Positions 47,430 through 60,209 of a stretch of DNA of 64,000 bases are shown one piece after another; the stretch's first letter is position 1, and every line of letters begins with the position of its first letter. The notes beneath the pieces are model-generated. The model was given only the letters and a program-made list of their open reading frames with translations, was not told where the DNA came from and made no database searches. Origin of the DNA: Lycorma delicatula (taxonomy: Eukaryota > Arthropoda > Insecta > Hemiptera > Fulgoridae); NCBI RefSeq assembly GCF_047948215.1, contig NC_134457.1:83851398-83915397 (forward strand), written 5' to 3'. Made by a program: the position numbers and the translations under genes.

Positions 47430-48735
47430 GACTTATACATATTTGGTTCGTGTTTTGTTCCATGGACCCTAAATTAATAGGATGAGAAAAAAAAGTTTTT
47501 TTAATTATTTTCACGTATCGTAAAACTTTTCTTATTCACCGGTGTTAAAAAATGACTTAGATAAAACAGGAGAAATTAGTCGATAGTATACCTGATCGAA
47601 TCTTTGAAGTTATCTTTGTTCAAGGTTTACTAATGTCCTCCTAACACTAAATTGCTACCGTAGCAATTTTGGTTACATAGCCACTGCTTTCTTTTTATTA
47701 TTGTATTTATAACAGAACTGCAGTACACTTCCTCTAAAATAAAGACAGCCGAAAGCTGGCTTCAATTCCTACTCTTATCTTTGAAGTAGCTTGGGGAAGT
47801 ATGGTGAGGGAGAACTATCAACTTTGTAAAAGAGAAACCTTGGTTCATCTGGCTCCTCTTAGTTACACCTAACTTTCTCTGCCTAGGATTACAAATAAAA
47901 TTCATTCAATTGTTTTAAAAAAGAAGATAATTTCAACGGCGAAGAAAGTGGAAGAGCTTTGAGGAGTTAACCCGAAATAATTCCTGCATGGTTGGAGGCA
48001 GCATGATAACAGTCCTGCAAAGACTAAATTGTACTGGTTTCGTACTATAATCAAGGAATTTTTTTTACTTTACTGGCAATCTCAAAATGGAGCCTCGGAT
48101 AACATTTAGTATTTAACTTATTCTGATAAATCGGTGATGAAATTAAAAAATAATTTTTTATGCAATTTTTATTTTTAATGTTGATGAACGAAGTAACAGT
48201 AAATTTCTTACCGCTATTGATAAATATAATTCATAGTTTTAGGTTTAAGTTCTTTCTACTACGTATAAATTAATTGAGTAATTTCAACCAGTAGTAGTTC
48301 TCAACTGAGGTACGGTACACCCAAGGGCACATATCCGAAAGTTCAGAGATAAGTGAAAAAAAATTGATTAATGTTTGTTTAAAGAATAATTTGTATTATA
48401 TTTTTGTTGTAGTTAATTTAAATTAGATACCATTAAAAAAAAAAAAAAATTGTATGTTTGTTAATTAATTATAATTTATTTTTCTTTCTAATTAAAAATT
48501 AAATTCTGCATTTTTTGTTACTATCTTATCTCACCAGAGTGCATTTGGTTTTAACTGCTTGTAATTCACTTGACTATTTCAACTTGAAATACAATTTCGG
48601 GGATAGAAGAGACTGTTCCTTCAGGAACCCTGTACTTATATTCAGGTAGTTCTATAATTTCTTCGAGAGAAAAATTTTTTTGTTGAAACCATTATGTAGA
48701 TTGATCAATATAAGATAGTTGATAAATGTTGTATT
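47430..48735. other. Non-coding stretch
   Basis: AT-rich DNA with a more balanced part at 47640-48010, including a short 'agccgaaagctggct' hairpin at about 47748. No protein or RNA gene recognised. Confidence 0.45.
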
Positions 48736-48739
48736 AATC

Positions 48740-49200
48740 CCTCACAAGGCCAATTTTCGTTTTTTCCCCCTGCCTCCCGAAACCAGACCCCCAATTAAGC
48801 ATGAACACGGTTCCGGGAGATGCCTTTGCCTCTAGTCACCAGACGATGGAAACGCAGGCCCGGGTAGTGCCGCTCCCGGCCTCCAATCACCCAGCAACCG
48901 GAACTTGGTTTTTTGTGCTTTGTCTCTAACGGGGACATCCCGGAGGGATATCTCCCATTTTCCCTTGGGATTGTAATGGGTCTTTCCCAAATTTTCTCAT
49001 ATCAGTGATATTTGTCTTTCTTATGCAACGATTCAAGAGTAATGATGCTTTCTCACTGCCGCCCGTCTTTTTAGTTTTTAACATCGATCGCTTTACCCCA
49101 ACTTTCGGTGATATTAACAAATTTGATCTTACCAGGTTTATACAGAGGATGCTGAGAACTATAAGATGCAATCTATTTCCAGTCTAAAACTGCGCAATGG
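48740..49200 (+). pseudogene. 5' end of an I-type LINE: UTR and ORF1 N-terminal fragment (tentative)
   Basis: A GC-rich stretch at 48765-48960, very unlike its surroundings, looks like a LINE 5' UTR. After it the plus strand encodes SLPPVFLVFNIDRFTPTF and INKFDLTRFIQRM (about 49047-49150). In another frame it then gives SISSLKLRNG near 49172-49201. ORF1 proteins of I-type LINEs have a similar 'LP.RFLV....G..F..VSPF.I.K...' stretch followed by 'I..LRNG'. The gag-like ORF1 binds element RNA. The relic stops there; the rest of ORF1 and ORF2 are missing. It may be the same family as the relics at 13 kb and 27-30 kb. The call rests on short motif likeness. Confidence 0.4.
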
Positions 49201-49204
49201 ATGA

Positions 49205-52200
49205 TGGCGATTATACTAAAGGTACACGTAGGATCGTGACAATTCTGAGAGTTGAAATGCATATCGGTAAAAACGGGAAAATTCATTATTCTATTTTTAT
49301 TTTGTTCTTATTTCATTATACCCTGACTCATTTATTTATAATACATTTAAAATATAAACAACTTTATTTTTTACAAAAAAAAAATTAGTAAAGGATTAAA
49401 TAATTCTATATATATAAATGTTTGCATACTCTAGAGTAAAGATATTAATTATTGGGAAATAATAATTTTTATTCCATTACTAGGGACGTAATTATAATTT
49501 ATTTAAGCCATATCATCACCGAAATAAAGGTCATAAAAATCTGAAATTTTATGAAGGTAGAAATAAAATATCATGCAATAAAATAAGTAAATATTTTTTT
49601 TGATCGGGATATAATAATACATTATATTGATAATGTCAGTTTAAGATAAATTATAAATATAAAGCTAATTAAAAGATAAGGGACAGATGTTTTTAGGACC
49701 ATATGAATTAAATACATACATATTAAATAATATTTTAATATATATCATATTATATAATAAGATTATTACAAATCAATTCGCAATTTTGATGCCGCTATTG
49801 GAAATTATTTTGAGGACATATTTATGTACATGAATGGAATACAGATAAAGCGAGTTTTTTTCTTTTTAATTAGTATTATTTAAAAAACTATCAACAAAAT
49901 AATATTATTCCGGTAAAAGGAATTATTTTTACTGTACTTTAAATAAATTAATGGAAAGATTCGTAAATGGGTTTAGAAAAAGAAAACAGAAGTGTAATAA
50001 AACCCTTTCTTGTAAACCGAAGTATTATGTTGAATTACGTATATGAAAATAGTTCCGTTGTCTGTTTGATAAAGGTAGATATTGTTAGTTTTTTCCAATA
50101 AGGATCATTCTTTTTATCAGTGATTACATATTCATAAATACAAACAGAATGATAAGTTAACATATTTAATTTTTTAAATATTAATCTTCATGATTCACAC
50201 TTATGGACACCAGATAATGATCTGACATCCATTTCGTATCTTTTCAACTCGTTCTGAGTTTTTGAAGGAGACACTAGGGATGGCATTATTCTATGTACAA
50301 GAATATATGTAAGTATAATAAATACTTAATACGCATAGCAAGGCAGTTCAGAGCAAAACGTACGGCTTATTTTATTACAAAAAAAAGTTTGATCATCCCA
50401 TGCGAATGTGTTATTTAATAATAAAACACACAGAAATTTCGCTTTGTGGACAACAAAAATACAATCGTTATCGTTAATGGGAATTCTAGCCATGCAACTA
50501 ACAATTTTACATCTACCTAAGAAGCGCAATGCTACGAATTTATCCATGTTTAAAGTTAAATGGTTACAATTTATCCGGTGAACAATTTTTTAATCATTTT
50601 TATTTTTTTAAATGTTTAATGGAAGTTACAGAACAAGGAATTCGTTTATACTAGAGAAAAAAAACATCTGTGAAAGATGAGTTTTTTCTGTATTTAAAAA
50701 AATGTGATTTTATGTTAAATAAATTTGAATAAAATACTGTAGAAGGACTAGATACATTTTTGTATGTAGTAGTATTTATTTCAACAATTTGATTTCTAAA
50801 TTAAAAAATTATTATTTTTTTTTCATTTGCTGAACTATAATATTTTGTCTATTTTTAATTTATAGAATCACTCAACCTCATTTTTCTGGCCGTCATAAAG
50901 CATTACCCGATAGACTGACAATTTATTTCACCTCAATACATATATTCTGAAGATTTATCATGATATAAAGTATAATTTTACATAATCTTTTATATTATTA
51001 TTAATTCATCATTGTTAGGAAAAGTGAAGTGACTGTATTTAGAGATATCTTTAAAAGAATATATTTTTTAATCGATTTTGTACATTAATATTTTTACTGA
51101 ATATCATATTTTGATGAGAAAGTTATTTACGTATAAATAAATTTTAGGTTGTTTAATCTAATTAGAATTTCGTTTAAAACTAACATAACATTTTAATGTT
51201 GTTTTAGGTGTATTAAAATTATGTTTTTAATGCCCTAAAAGAAAAACTCGTAGGTATTCACTTTCTTATAGTCTATTAAGTTATATATTATTTCTAAGAG
51301 TTTTCTCGCATGAGTTTAAGTAGAAGTTTTATATAATCTAAATTTTATCTTAATACCGTGAATTTAAATCATAAATTTACCAAAACAACTTCGTTTATGT
51401 TAGAAGACAAAGAATGGAAGTCCTTACTGTAAATTAACCCATAAACAGTTAAATTCCTAGCACTGTTAAATCTCTTCATTCGAGATTGTTATCTATGAGT
51501 GCTTCGTATATATATTTATATACACCATATTCCATTTTTACTTCTATTGTAAGGAAAGTTATTTTCGTAGTCAAGCTAAATTACATATATTATAAGTACG
51601 CAAAAGTTTACAATAAATTTGAAATATGTGTTTCATAAAGAATGACTAGAAAGAATTTTAGCTGTATTTAAAATATGACATCGACTTGATGAGACTTCCT
51701 GTATTAAAATTTCTTCCGGGAATGTTACTATTATTATATTTAGACAATAACTCTATTTGCATATTTTCAGCTCCTGTTTATATCATTGTTTTAGCCAAAG
51801 AAGTTGTTTATATAATACATATATTTTGAACATTGTTTCTTTTGAATAATAAATACATTACGTAAATAATTTTCTCTAAATTTATAAATTGTTTCTTTTT
51901 TTGTTGAAATTTTTAATTTTTCGCGGATATAGTTTTGCTAAACAAAATATTTTTATTTAAAATCTACCATAAATTTTTGTATATTTCTATTTACTGAAGA
52001 CATTTAGTAATAAATTATAAAAATCGTAATTAAAAAATTCAGTGTATGTGTATGTTTGTGTAAAGATATAAAAATGAAACTTTTTAAAAACATTTGGTGA
52101 ATAGCAGATATGAACTTTAAATTTTACTTGAACATTTGATCAGCAGTTTTTATAAATTATGATTTTATCCTGTAGATCCATATTTATTTTCAAAGGGTAA

Positions 52201-52320
52201 TAAGAACATTAGATGGACACCTATAGTAAGAAAAACAGGAATTTTGACGTAAATACTTCTTATGAAATTATCACAAGGATAAAAGTGCATGCGCGAAATC
52301 TCGATAGAAAAAAATCTGAC
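49205..52320. other. AT-rich non-coding stretch
   Basis: No gene or repeat recognised in about 3.1 kb. Short open frames (49197 and 50326) lack domains. Confidence 0.5.
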
Positions 52321-52322
52321 AA

Positions 52323-52394
52323 CACAGTTGTAGGAATTTCCCGGAACGCGGCTTTAGCCGCAAAGCCGCGTTCCGGGAAATTCCTACAACTGTG
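52323..52394. repeat. Perfect inverted repeat, 33-bp arms, 6-nt loop
   Basis: Arms 52323-52355 and 52362-52394 are exact reverse complements around 'agccgc'. The arms are GC-rich near the loop ('ccggaacgcggcttt'). It is the longest perfect hairpin noticed in the window and lies 22 bp from the (CA)n tract. Confidence 0.95.
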
Positions 52395-52413
52395 GGTTGT
52401 TTCTGATCCATGG

Positions 52414-52603
<190 letters not shown>

Positions 52604-52656
52604 CTTATTAAAAATATTTATAATTTTATTTAAATATAATATCTTTTCTTTATTAT

Positions 52657-52659
<3 letters not shown>

Positions 52660-52709
<50 letters not shown>
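52660..52709. repeat. (TA)n microsatellite
   Basis: About 50 bp of uninterrupted alternating A and T. It is self-complementary and lies 57 bp from the end of the (CA)n tract. Confidence 0.97.
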
Positions 52710-52713
<4 letters not shown>

Positions 52714-52879
52714 TTATTATAATATTTTTTCGTTTATTTAATTCAATGATTCTAACTAAAGTGCGCGCGCATAACGTACTTAATTCGCGCGTGTATGATG
52801 GTACTAGCGGCGACGCGACGGTCGGCACTATCTAAACTAATGTAATTTCACAACTTACATAGAACGAATTTCGCTTGTA

Positions 52880-52985
52880 TGGTTGGCAGACTGGTGTAAC
52901 CGCGATGCTTAATGGATCAGGTACCGAGTCACCCAGGCGATCAAGTTTAAGACCCAGCCAGACCAAGTTACCTTTTTACACGTTA
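52880..52985 (+). repeat. tRNA-derived SINE family C
   Basis: An A-box-like 'ttggcagactggtgtaa' is followed by a B-box-like 'caagtttaagacc', then 'cagccagaccaagttacc' and a T-run. The 3' block matches the minus-strand copy at 36.8 kb. Spacing between boxes is longer than in a tRNA gene, and no cloverleaf is evident. Confidence 0.5.
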
Positions 52986-53237
52986 AATATATTATTCATT
53001 TATTTAATTTTACCGCTCACTTTTGACGTCACAACATAGCACTAGTTTAGAGTATCTTTTGGGGTGGGGGTGTGATTTTTTGTACAAAATTTAAAAAAAA
53101 AATAAATGAAGGGGTTGTTTTGCAATTATTTTTAGATTATTATATGATTTTGTATTTTTTTTTGTCATTTTGAAAGAGACATGGTAATTTTATTTCCCGA
53201 AAATGTTGTTAAATTTTTATTACAGTTGCTAATGTTC

Positions 53238-54565
53238 AAGGGGTGGCGAAATATAATGCACAGGCAAATAAGTAATAATCTCATAACTGGCAAATAAGAA
53301 GAGGAGTTAACTAGAACAAAAATAGCATAAAAGTACCTTTTATTTGCTCAAAACCTTACATTGATTTTTCCATGAATCATCATTTACAAATTAGATTTCA
53401 CCCACGGATGAATCAGTTTTCTCATTTCGTCAATGAAAAGTGCTGGTGGTCATTCCTTGATTTACGACTTCACTGCTTCCTTCAGTTCATACTCCGTGGT
53501 GAAATGAAGAATACCCTTAATATCCCTCATTAACTGAAGAAAGAAGTTAAAATTTCAGTGCACCAAATCTGCTGAGAATAGAGGGGGTGGAATAAGTTAA
53601 AATTTCAACTTCACAAGAGCCTCAGTGGTTTCATGCGATGTGTGCGATCGAGCATTATTGCGTTGCAGGATTATCGGTTCCACGGAGCTAGAATATGATA
53701 TACATGATATAAACGTCTCATAAGGTGTTTTAAAGTTTCTAAGTTCAGAATTTACAGTCGACGCTGCTTTCAACTAGTCAGTCATGTACACATCATAAGA
53801 ACACCGTCAAGAGAATTTTTTTGCAGTCGGTTTTGTTTAGAATTTTTTTGATTATAGTGAACAGTAGTGGTGTTATTCCATGTTATGGTTTTTCATTCTG
53901 GATCGTAATGATGTATCCAAGTTTCATCTGTTGTAATAAATATTAAAAAGGAAGTTATCTCTCGTAACGATAACATTTCAGAAACTGTTCCCAAAATTCC
54001 ATTCGTTGTTGTTTGTTATTTTCTGAGTTTACGTGTCACTCACCGAGAACATATTTTACTGTAGCCCAATCGTATAGTAGTAATATCTCCTACTCGTTTT
54101 TTAAAATGTCTATACGGGTGACGATGCGTTGTTATGTGATGCAACGGTCATTTTGAACCAATACATCCACCTCTTTTTCGTACTTCTCATCAGGTACAGA
54201 AGATAGTCGATCCCGAAGAGATGGAACAAAATTCTCTTTACCAGGTTCTGATGCACAAAATTTTATTGCCTATCTATTTGCAGTATTTCGATCAACAGAT
54301 TTATTGCTATAAACGGTCTTTAGGCAACGATGGATTTTAGTAGTGTTCATTTATTCCGCCGTTAAAAATCTTAACTGCACGTTATTTTAGACGCGTTGAC
54401 ATATCAGGCGTATTCTATTCTATAAAAATTGGTGACTGATGGAAAATGAGAGAGCGTTTGTGCTCGAGTTTTTTATGTTAGTATTAGGAAAATAAAACTG
54501 TCCCTTTGTGTTACATTTTGTCTCCCGTTAAGATCCAGCGTGCATTACATTTCAGCCGCCCACTG
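53238..54565 (-). mobile_element. Mariner-type DNA transposon, decayed
   Basis: Near the left end is 'ggggtggcgaaatataatgcac' (53240-53261). The reverse complement of the right end reads 'gtgggcggctgaaatgtaatgcacg' (about 54537-54561). These ~25-bp inverted repeats bracket 1.3 kb, the usual mariner size, with the transposase relic between them. A TA target duplication was not resolved. Confidence 0.65.
53384..54350 (-). pseudogene. Mariner transposase, decayed
   Basis: Mariner transposases cut and paste the element at TA dinucleotides using a DDD triad. On the minus strand the relic encodes TDETWIHHYDPE at about 53910-53945, which keeps the first catalytic aspartate. Further on it gives NNARSHTSHETTEALVKLKF at about 53605-53665, where the family's DNARPH motif has lost its aspartate (D to N). 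The C-terminal part includes FTTEYELKEAV and FIDEMRKLIHPWV, and ends at about 53384. The length from the ATG near 54350 is about 322 codons, near the family norm of ~345. Several stops and frameshifts are present, so it is inactive. The proline-rich segment before the third aspartate is damaged (FSADLVH). Confidence 0.75.
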
Positions 54566-54569
54566 TTTG

Positions 54570-56000
54570 TTAGTAATATATATTTTCTGGTAATAGAGGG
54601 TAGTTGGTTTTATTATATATTCAATATAGTACGTTGCTGATAAGTGCAATAGTTATTAATTAACTTTTGCCGGATGTTTTATTGAATTTGCTTGCATTAA
54701 GAGTTGTAAAGTGTATAACAATTTAAAAAGTAATGAATACTTAACATTCGACAAGCCTTTCACCAGAAATTTGTCCTCAAACTCTGATGTATACGTAACA
54801 TCTATATCTTTCTAAAGTTCAGGAATACCATAATATTTTTTTTTCAAAATACTTAATCGATTTACTTTAATCACAGCAAAAGTAGAAATACAAAAAATAT
54901 TTCATTGTAGTTTTGTATTATAAATTATTTGTTTAATGTTTACTTGATGCAAATCTGTAACTGTCTTGAAGAGACTCTGTCTAAGTAGAGTTTATTATTA
55001 TTATTATTAACCTTTACATACTACTGGCTAGAATGCATCATTAGGAGTTAAAAAATTAATGATAATATATGAGTAAAAAAAAACCCGTAAAATTGCAATT
55101 AATAGAATATAGTACTTCTGGAGATTGAACAAAATGTTTAAAGTTTAAGGAAAATGGAGTTGAATTCTATAATTCAGAGAAGACAACGAGATAAGCTGCA
55201 GAAGAATCAGATAGCTGTAATTAGAAAAAAAGACAAGGAAAGGTAATCCAGAACACTGAAAGCTCTGAGTAAAAGATGTACTTTATCCTTGTTGGTTTTC
55301 AACGTACAAGTAGAACAGACAATAAAAGATTTGAAAGAATAACTTGAAAGAAGAGTAAAAATCCGAAGAGAAATATTAAAATGTTAAGGCTCCCTCTGCT
55401 AATGTTGTTTGTTTTTTAAAATTAAATAAAAGAATAAATTATACGACATAATGAGTATTCCAGATTAATTAATAATACAGAAATTAAATTAAAAAATAAA
55501 TTAATATTTAACAACGATAATAATAAATGTAATATAAAGGATGAAGTAACCGCGAAAGTTATGCAGCTCTACAACCAAGGTTGAAAACAACTGAAACCAA
55601 AATTAAATTGCATCAATAATTCATATTTAGAAGTCATAATATGAAATTTCATAAAAATCGTTTAATCCTGTCTGAAGATAGTGTATTAAGCTAAACGATA
55701 ACTAACTAAAATAAGAAAAAAATAATTATACTTGTTTTACCCCACCCCTAATTGAAATTTCCCAAATACATATCCAAAGTGACATATTAATACAATCGAA
55801 TTACTTAATCATTATAAGAAGGTAATTTTTAGTTCAGAAACGATAAAAAAGAGAAACTGAAAAGTGTGTTATTTGCTCCACTCTACGGAGGTTTAAATAA
55901 AATCAGATGCCATAAAAAATTATCTAGGCTATCTAAGGAATTAATTTCCTTATTGAAAACGAGCTGATACTTCCTCTTAAGTAAACTTCTTGAAGTATGT
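54570..56000. other. AT-rich non-coding stretch
   Basis: No gene recognised. A short (TTA)n tract lies at about 54990-55010. Confidence 0.5.
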
Positions 56001-56004
56001 TCAA

Positions 56005-56520
56005 ACGAATTACTAATGATAGACCGGATGGTTCTATTTGGTTGAAATTTGGCACAATGATATCTTATATCACATTCTTAGTGCAAGACTGTGACAACTC
56101 AAATCAATAATTAGTTTTTAACCCAGACTATTCTTCGTGCAAACAGTAATGTTGACTTGATGTAGAGCTGTAAAATTGTCTTGCATCAATTATTATTATT
56201 GTTGCCCAGAAAAATAGTATTGGATCCTAAAATCAATTTTTTTTTTGTTGAAATATTATAGTCTTGCAATAAAGGTGCGATATACAAAAATCATCGTGAA
56301 AAATTTCATCCAAATCGGTCCATCCAGTCTAACATTAATTCATTAATTAATGTTACACTGGAAGTATTTTCGTACCAATACATTTATTGGTACGAAAATA
56401 CTTCCGAAATTTTTCAGTGCTAGAAATGTATTTTTTTTTTAAGGAGAAGGAATCAAGATTCACAAAAACCTAAATGCAAAATTTCATCGGATTTACATAT
56501 TTTCTCTTGTATAGTATACT
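56005..56520. repeat. Probable interspersed repeat with tandem hairpins
   Basis: The stretch contains two successive hairpins: 56324-56361 (17-bp arms, one mismatch, loop 'catt') and 56360-56405 (21-bp perfect arms, loop 'catt'). An 80-bp segment after them ('cttccgaaatttttcagtgc', about 56401-56490) recurs in diverged form at 57066-57145. Classification is unknown. Confidence 0.5.
56360..56405. repeat. Perfect inverted repeat, 21-bp arms, 4-nt loop
   Basis: Arms 56360-56380 and 56385-56405 are exact reverse complements around 'catt'. It adjoins another near-perfect hairpin with the same loop. Confidence 0.92.
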
Positions 56521-57715
56521 GTATAGCTATGTATTAAAATTGTATAAGGGAAAGTAAAAATAATAAATTAATATAAATATAGGTGATAATTAAAAACCAA
56601 ACACCATATGAGAATTTATTTTTTATTTGGATACTAAAATTAAAAAGGATTGACAATGAAAAGAAAAATATTAAAGCAAATTATCTTAAATTAAGAAAGG
56701 TTTTATGAAAAATAAATTAACAGTTAGGATTTTATATGAGCAAAATATAATAAAATAAGTTAGATAAAATACGTTATTAAAATAAAAAATAATTTTTTTA
56801 AAAACATATTTTTACAGAAGAAACTTCAATATTCAAAGGGTTGAAAGTATTAAAAAATAATAATAAAGAAGTTTGAGGATGAATCATAAAATATTCTGCG
56901 GAAAATTTTTATTTAAAGTGGAATTAAAATTATTTTTACTAAGTTATAATTAATTTTATATGCTATAGTTAATTTAGTTACAAAAAAGTCTAAAATGTTT
57001 AAATTTAAAAAAAAATATTTAATGATAAAGCAGAGCTATAAAGTCATAAACATGTACGAAGAACCTTCGGGAATTTTTCAATGCTGGAATTGTATTTTTT
57101 GATTGGAAGGGGTGAGATCGAGATCTGCAAAAACCACGACATGCGAGTTGAATAAATAAAGCAGATAACTGAAGAAGTAGAATAAAAATATATTTAAATT
57201 AAATGATTACTAGAAAGTACAAGGCAGTAGGGAATTTTATTGAACCGATCAACTAACCGAAAAAATTTGTTGATATTAAACATTTCTCTAAACTGAGTTT
57301 AAATAATAACGGTTATTTTATAATTGAAAGTTTATTAAATTTGTTAATTAAATTATTAATTCATAAAAAAAAATAACAAATATTTATTATATGCCTTTAG
57401 GAATATTTAAATCTAAAATAATCTAATTTATATATTTTTGTATGTTTAAATAATTGTTAAATTCCTGACCTAGTTACAAAACGAGTGTTGAATTAAAATA
57501 ATTTTAAAAATATTCTCCAAAGTTAGTAATTTTAATAAGTAAAAAGTTAAGAAACAGGATACAAACATTTGTTTTTTTTTATTTTTTTTTATTTTACTTA
57601 TTCTTTCAGTAAGGACCTGTTTAATAATAAAAAGGAATGTTAAAGTTTCATTGTATTACAAGAAGTTAACGTGTAACGGAGACGAGACAAAAATTAATTT
57701 ATAATAGGCTACCAA
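56521..57715. other. AT-rich non-coding stretch
   Basis: Contains the diverged 80-bp repeat at 57066-57145 noted above. Nothing else recognised. Confidence 0.45.
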
Positions 57716-57719
57716 GCCG

Positions 57720-58030
57720 AAATTTAATTGTAAAGCCGAAAAAGAATGTCGAGATTCTGAGACCGAGTCTGCGGGGAGCGCGAAGCGTAGCGCGCTCAAT
57801 TATTAATATTGTAGGACAACCCATGACGAGATAAAGGGCGCATATTTTGAATTCCTTAACTCAAGATTCCCTCTTCGCTGCTTTCCCGCAGCGTAGGATG
57901 CTCATGTAATCCCCTCTCCATCGGTCGTACGGCCCCCAATCCTACAATATATCCCTCACACCACAAAGCCCCGCGGCACCTTCCCTTTTCGCCCTGACCC
58001 TTCTACCGACCGACTCACAAACTTCATATT
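57720..58030. other. GC-rich patch of unknown origin
   Basis: About 300 bp of GC-rich sequence stands out in AT-rich flanks. It has a 'gagcgcgaagcgtagcgcgctc' type of partial palindrome at about 57775-57797. Inverted 10-mers lie at 57807-57816 ('tattgtagga') and 57940-57949 ('tcctacaata'), and many C-runs occur after 57910. No frame or rRNA/tRNA signature is recognised. It could be a non-autonomous DNA transposon. Confidence 0.4.
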
Positions 58031-59395
58031 TTACAAGAATAGCCCTCAAATTATAGCTGCTAGGAAATAAGATAAGACCGCATCAAGCTTACCCATTCAT
58101 TTCAGCTTATCGCATTTTAATTATAAAAAAATTATACTAAAATATACCAAGGAAATAATAAAATTTTCTCCAGATTTTAGGTTTTACTTTTTCAACAAAA
58201 CAAAATATGTTAAACATCGAATTTTATTTATTTATTTTTTAAATAACATTTTTTCAAGTAATACTACTATTATAAGGTTTTGTTTATTTTTTGTAAACAA
58301 GCTGTATGTACAATTAGCAGCTTTAAAAAAATTAACATTTTAATTTATTTTATGTACCTCCTCTTTAAAAATTAAATATTCCGGCGATAAGGTTATTTAA
58401 TAACTTACAAATGAGTGGTTTAGTTTAACATATAAGTAAAACAATAACTTTTGAATTTACAAGTACTTATTAAATGGTAGTTAAAGGTAGATGTCATTAT
58501 AATTATAGCCTACTCGGGTAATATCGGCAAGGTGACAGCCAATTCCTTTAGAACAATACCCTTCTAAAGTATGTAATATCAGATAATGAGTAATTATCCA
58601 GAAAGAAAAAGTTTATACAACAATATTAATTTACATTTCATCTGGTTAAAGATTTTTCCTTTGTTTAAATAATTTGTTTTTTTTTTTACCCTTAAGATGA
58701 TTATATAATATCTTGAGTATGTATGCAGTGATCCTAAAGCACATAAAACAAATGCACTTAAATGATTTTACATTTTTATTCTCACATCATTTCAAAGATT
58801 TCTAAAAGTATTAAAAAAACTTCTGCGTAAGAAGATCTACTATTCGTTATTTTATTTTGTTTCTTTTTTCCCCGTCCAAACGCATACCAATCATCATGAC
58901 CCTCAAAGTAGATAACGCTACTTAAAACCGCGGAACAATTTGCTAAAATATTAAAAACCGCAGATAAAGAATCGTCAACGTTCCAACTTGTAGCATCAAA
59001 ACTAATCACATTTTTAACTTGCCTGTTCAAATTTTGACCTTAAATTGAGTGTAATTCACGACTTAACCAATCATAATTAAATTTTCAGTTTCACAATTTC
59101 AGATACCCTATTACAGAGTATCTAAATTTCAATGAAATTTATGAAGTAGTTTGGAGATTTTTCCAGCCAAAAAATTTATACAAAGGTCTGTAAATAAATA
59201 CCTATATAAGGAAACCACAACTTGTACCCTTTATACCTCAAAACGTAAAGAAAATTCATTTTCGCCCCGAACTACCAGCATACGACGAGGTAACACCGTT
59301 ATTTTTTTCAAAAAGTCGGTAAAATATAATAATAAACCCATTAGTTTTAAACAAAATTTGCAATTAAATGTATTGAAGCATAACCACTCTACCGA
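58031..59395. other. AT-rich non-coding stretch
   Basis: No gene recognised. The short frames at 58782 and 59151 have no domain features. Confidence 0.45.
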
Positions 59396-59397
59396 AC

Positions 59398-59540
59398 AGA
59401 AGTGGTAGTGTCTTTTTCTTTTCAAGGTTTTGGGTTCTAGTGTTGTCAAACTTAGAATTTTTTCATACGCTACAAAAATTTCGTTTATTTATACGTACAA
59501 CTTTAAGTGGTGAATTAATGATCTATTAAACAAAACAAAA
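59398..59540 (+). repeat. SINE family B, decayed copy
   Basis: An A-box-like 'agtggtagtg' and damaged B box 'gggttctagtg' precede 'tttttcatacgctacaaaaa', 'acgtacaactttaag' and 'tggtgaattaatgatctatt'. These are the family-B body and tail in order. Confidence 0.6.
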
Positions 59541-59584
59541 TAATTTAACAACATATTTTACCTCTTTTCCTTCATTTATCATTT

Positions 59585-60205
59585 CCAAAAGGGCGAACGA
59601 ACGTTCATGATGTAGAACGTATCGGCTGGCCGACGTTTATAACGGATGAATATTTTGAACGATTTGACTAACAAATTCGAAAAAATCGGACCTTCACCGT
59701 ATCAGAATTGTTGTTTGATGTTTCTTAATATATGTGGTTTATGAAGTTTCAACTGAAAAATTGAGTTATAAAAAATTGTTTGTCGGATGAGTGCCGGGGA
59801 TGTTAACCGAGATTTCGTCGCCTAGGAAAAACATTTTTCGGTTTCACACGCAAGGAAAATCATCTTCCTGATGTGCATGAAATTTTTCGGCGTTACGAAC
59901 ATAGAGGTGATGAATTGTTCGATCATATTGTTACCGGCGGTAAAATCTGGGTTTCTTATTCGAACGTCGAGACAAAAAAGCAGTCAGTGCAATGGCAGCA
60001 TTCAACGTCTCCTATACCGAAGAAGTTCAAACAAGAACTTTCAGAAAAGATGCTTGTAGTTACTCTTTTTGAGGGACAAAAATAATGCTTTCCTTGTCAA
60101 ATTTAGTAGTCGCAGAACTGCTGTGAACAACGATACTTATTGTAAAACGTTAATAATTTTAGAAGACCTATAAAACACAAACAACGTGGAATCAAAACAC
60201 ACAGA
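59585..60205 (+). pseudogene. Mariner transposase fragment, decayed
   Basis: On the plus strand the relic encodes NVHDVERIGWPTFITDE (about 59608-59658), then RKNRTFTVSELLFDV. The helix-turn-helix region before the catalytic core is broken. Then come FRRYEHRGDELFDHIVTGG-KIWVSYSNVETK (split by me at the altered residue, 59889-59980), PKKFKQEL (about 60018-60041) and VNNDTYCKTL (about 60124-60153). In mariner the catalytic motif reads TGDETW; here it is TGGKIW, so the first aspartate is lost. The fragment ends before the DNARPH motif, near an (AT)n tract at 60226. It differs clearly from the 53-kb element and belongs to another mariner lineage. Confidence 0.7.
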
Positions 60206-60209
60206 ATTT

